NCBI RefSeq assembly: GCF_963584025.1
Contig: NC_083628.1
Location: forward strand, 22,527,544 to 22,591,543
Direction: 5' to 3'
Length of the DNA: 64,000 nucleotides
Origin: Labrus mixtus
Taxonomy: Eukaryota > Chordata > Actinopteri > Labriformes > Labridae
The stretch's first letter is position 1; the number at the start of each line of letters is the position of its first letter. A program made the position numbers and the translations under genes. The notes below the pieces were generated by a model, which did no database searches, was not told the origin of the DNA, and saw only the letters and a list, made by a program, of their open reading frames with translations. Positions 62,930 to 64,000 of the stretch are shown piece by piece.

Positions 62930-63512
62930 TTTATTGTTATACTGTACAGTAAAACTTTAAATTTGGAATGTAAGTTGAAATATTACATTTACTGATTGAG
63001 GTGCTTCTATTAGTATCTGCATACTGCACCTATAAACGGTTTACAAGTACAAAAATACAAAACCAGACACCACTCATCAATGTGTGAGGGAGAAAGAATG
63101 ACGACATGACACAGAACAAGTGAGGCTTCATAAAGCTATAGTACCTTTAGGTGGAGAGAATTCAACAGAACTGGATGCAACAAAGGCAGAGTGAGATGAC
63201 TTTAAGGAGCTGCTGCAGGGTTCTTGGAAACGAGAGGAATTGCACATATTTTCTACAAAAAAAAGTTCAACAGGTCTAAGGTCCAGCGTTCTCTCTGTTT
63301 TTAGAAGCTACATTTGCGTTATCCACAGGAGACGAAATTAGGAAGGTCAGCACATGCACATCCTGACATCATCCCCAGTGGATCAGAATGAAGTCCATCA
63401 CAGGCTCCTGAATGCCGTTGCAGGATTTCAGATGGTTTAAGGCATGCATTCACAATCATGTCGAGTCAGAGTATGGTAGTTTGAGTGAATGTCAACAGTA
63501 AAATCAGTTTCT
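62930..63512 (-). CDS. Possible 3'-terminal exon of an unidentified minus-strand gene (CDS part 63512-63437)
   Basis: A long pyrimidine tract and TTTTTACAG acceptor end at 63513. One of the three frames stays open for 24 codons, beginning ETDFTVDIHSNYH and ending DCECMP, with stop at 63439-63437. About 500 nt downstream is a minus-strand AATAAA at 62930-62935. The parts fit a last exon plus 3' UTR, but I do not recognise the protein and no upstream exon is in the window. It could be UTR only or chance. Confidence 0.3.
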
Positions 63513-64000
63513 CTGTAAAAACAGAAGAAAAACAAACACATTCTGGGTAAAACATACAAACGTGATTGAGAGTCAGAAGCCGACACCAGCAATGCTTTTT
63601 TTTTAATTCACAGAATGGGTTGTGGTAAAATAGGACCAACATTATCAGTAGTCATACAAACTTCAAATACAGCAGTTGTGCTCAGGATTCCCAGTGGCAT
63701 TAGTTCCCCATAGAAGAGAGATAATGAGTTTGTGCTGCTGCTTTCACAACACATGCAGCAGAACTGGGTGATGTGGTTCACATAATTTAATATAAACAAA
63801 GATATTTTCTGTCACTAGAATACGACACCAGATGACAAATGTTTGCAAAATTAGGTATAAAACTTTCAAACTCATCCCAAACTAATTTTCAAAGCCATGA
63901 ACTTTAAAAAAAAAAAAAAAAAAACTTTTATAAACCTCATGATACAAACTCTTCATTTGTGTATAAAACAAAAACTTCAATGCTTAATTTTGTGAGTTTT

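Overview
This is nuclear DNA from a bony fish, probably a percomorph-type teleost. It contains multi-exon vertebrate genes with GT-AG introns, long CA/GT and GA microsatellites, and fish-type transposable elements (hAT MITEs, an RTE/Rex3-like LINE and a CR1/L2-like LINE with an esterase ORF). There are no bacterial genes, operons, CRISPR arrays or rRNA/tRNA genes. Exon boundaries were read by eye from splice sites, reading phase and family alignment. The reading phase agrees across every junction given.

Layout: (1) 236-18125, minus strand: the first 14 coding exons of stxbp1 (Munc18-1), about 416 of roughly 594 residues. The 3' part lies beyond the left edge. Intron 1 is about 11.3 kb. (2) 18126-19513: a head-to-head intergenic promoter region with a near-consensus CTCF motif. 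(3) 19514-51642, plus strand: complete niban2 (FAM129B), 14 coding exons and 858 residues, with a 3' UTR running to about 52.7-53.0 kb. Its introns hold most of the mobile DNA. A degraded RTE/Rex3-like LINE split by a hAT element lies at 21.5-24.3 kb, and a minus-strand CR1/L2-like LINE with a recognisable SGNH esterase ORF lies at 27.05-29.76 kb. (4) 54693-61715, minus strand: complete slc31a2 (CTR2), 4 coding exons and 154 residues, converging tail-to-tail with niban2. Its promoter at 62.0-62.2 kb carries a perfect GTCACGTGAC palindrome and an upstream ORF. (5) 62.9-64 kb: a possible 3'-terminal exon of another minus-strand gene, unidentified.

The three named genes do not form a pathway. 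Stxbp1 works in synaptic vesicle fusion, Niban2 is a PH-domain scaffold at the membrane and cell junctions, and CTR2 handles copper in the endolysosome. The niban2-stxbp1 head-to-head arrangement matches the human 9q34 order, so it is old synteny. Human SLC31A2 lies elsewhere on 9q.

The most interesting observations are the CLEAR/E-box palindrome at a lysosomal transporter gene; an slc31a2 uORF whose stop overlaps the main start under either of two splice choices; a candidate antisense promoter with first exon inside niban2 intron 6; a 240-bp CU-rich repeat 16 nt from an stxbp1 5' splice site; and the internally deleted LINE whose esterase ORF is still open. I see no convincing wholly new gene system.
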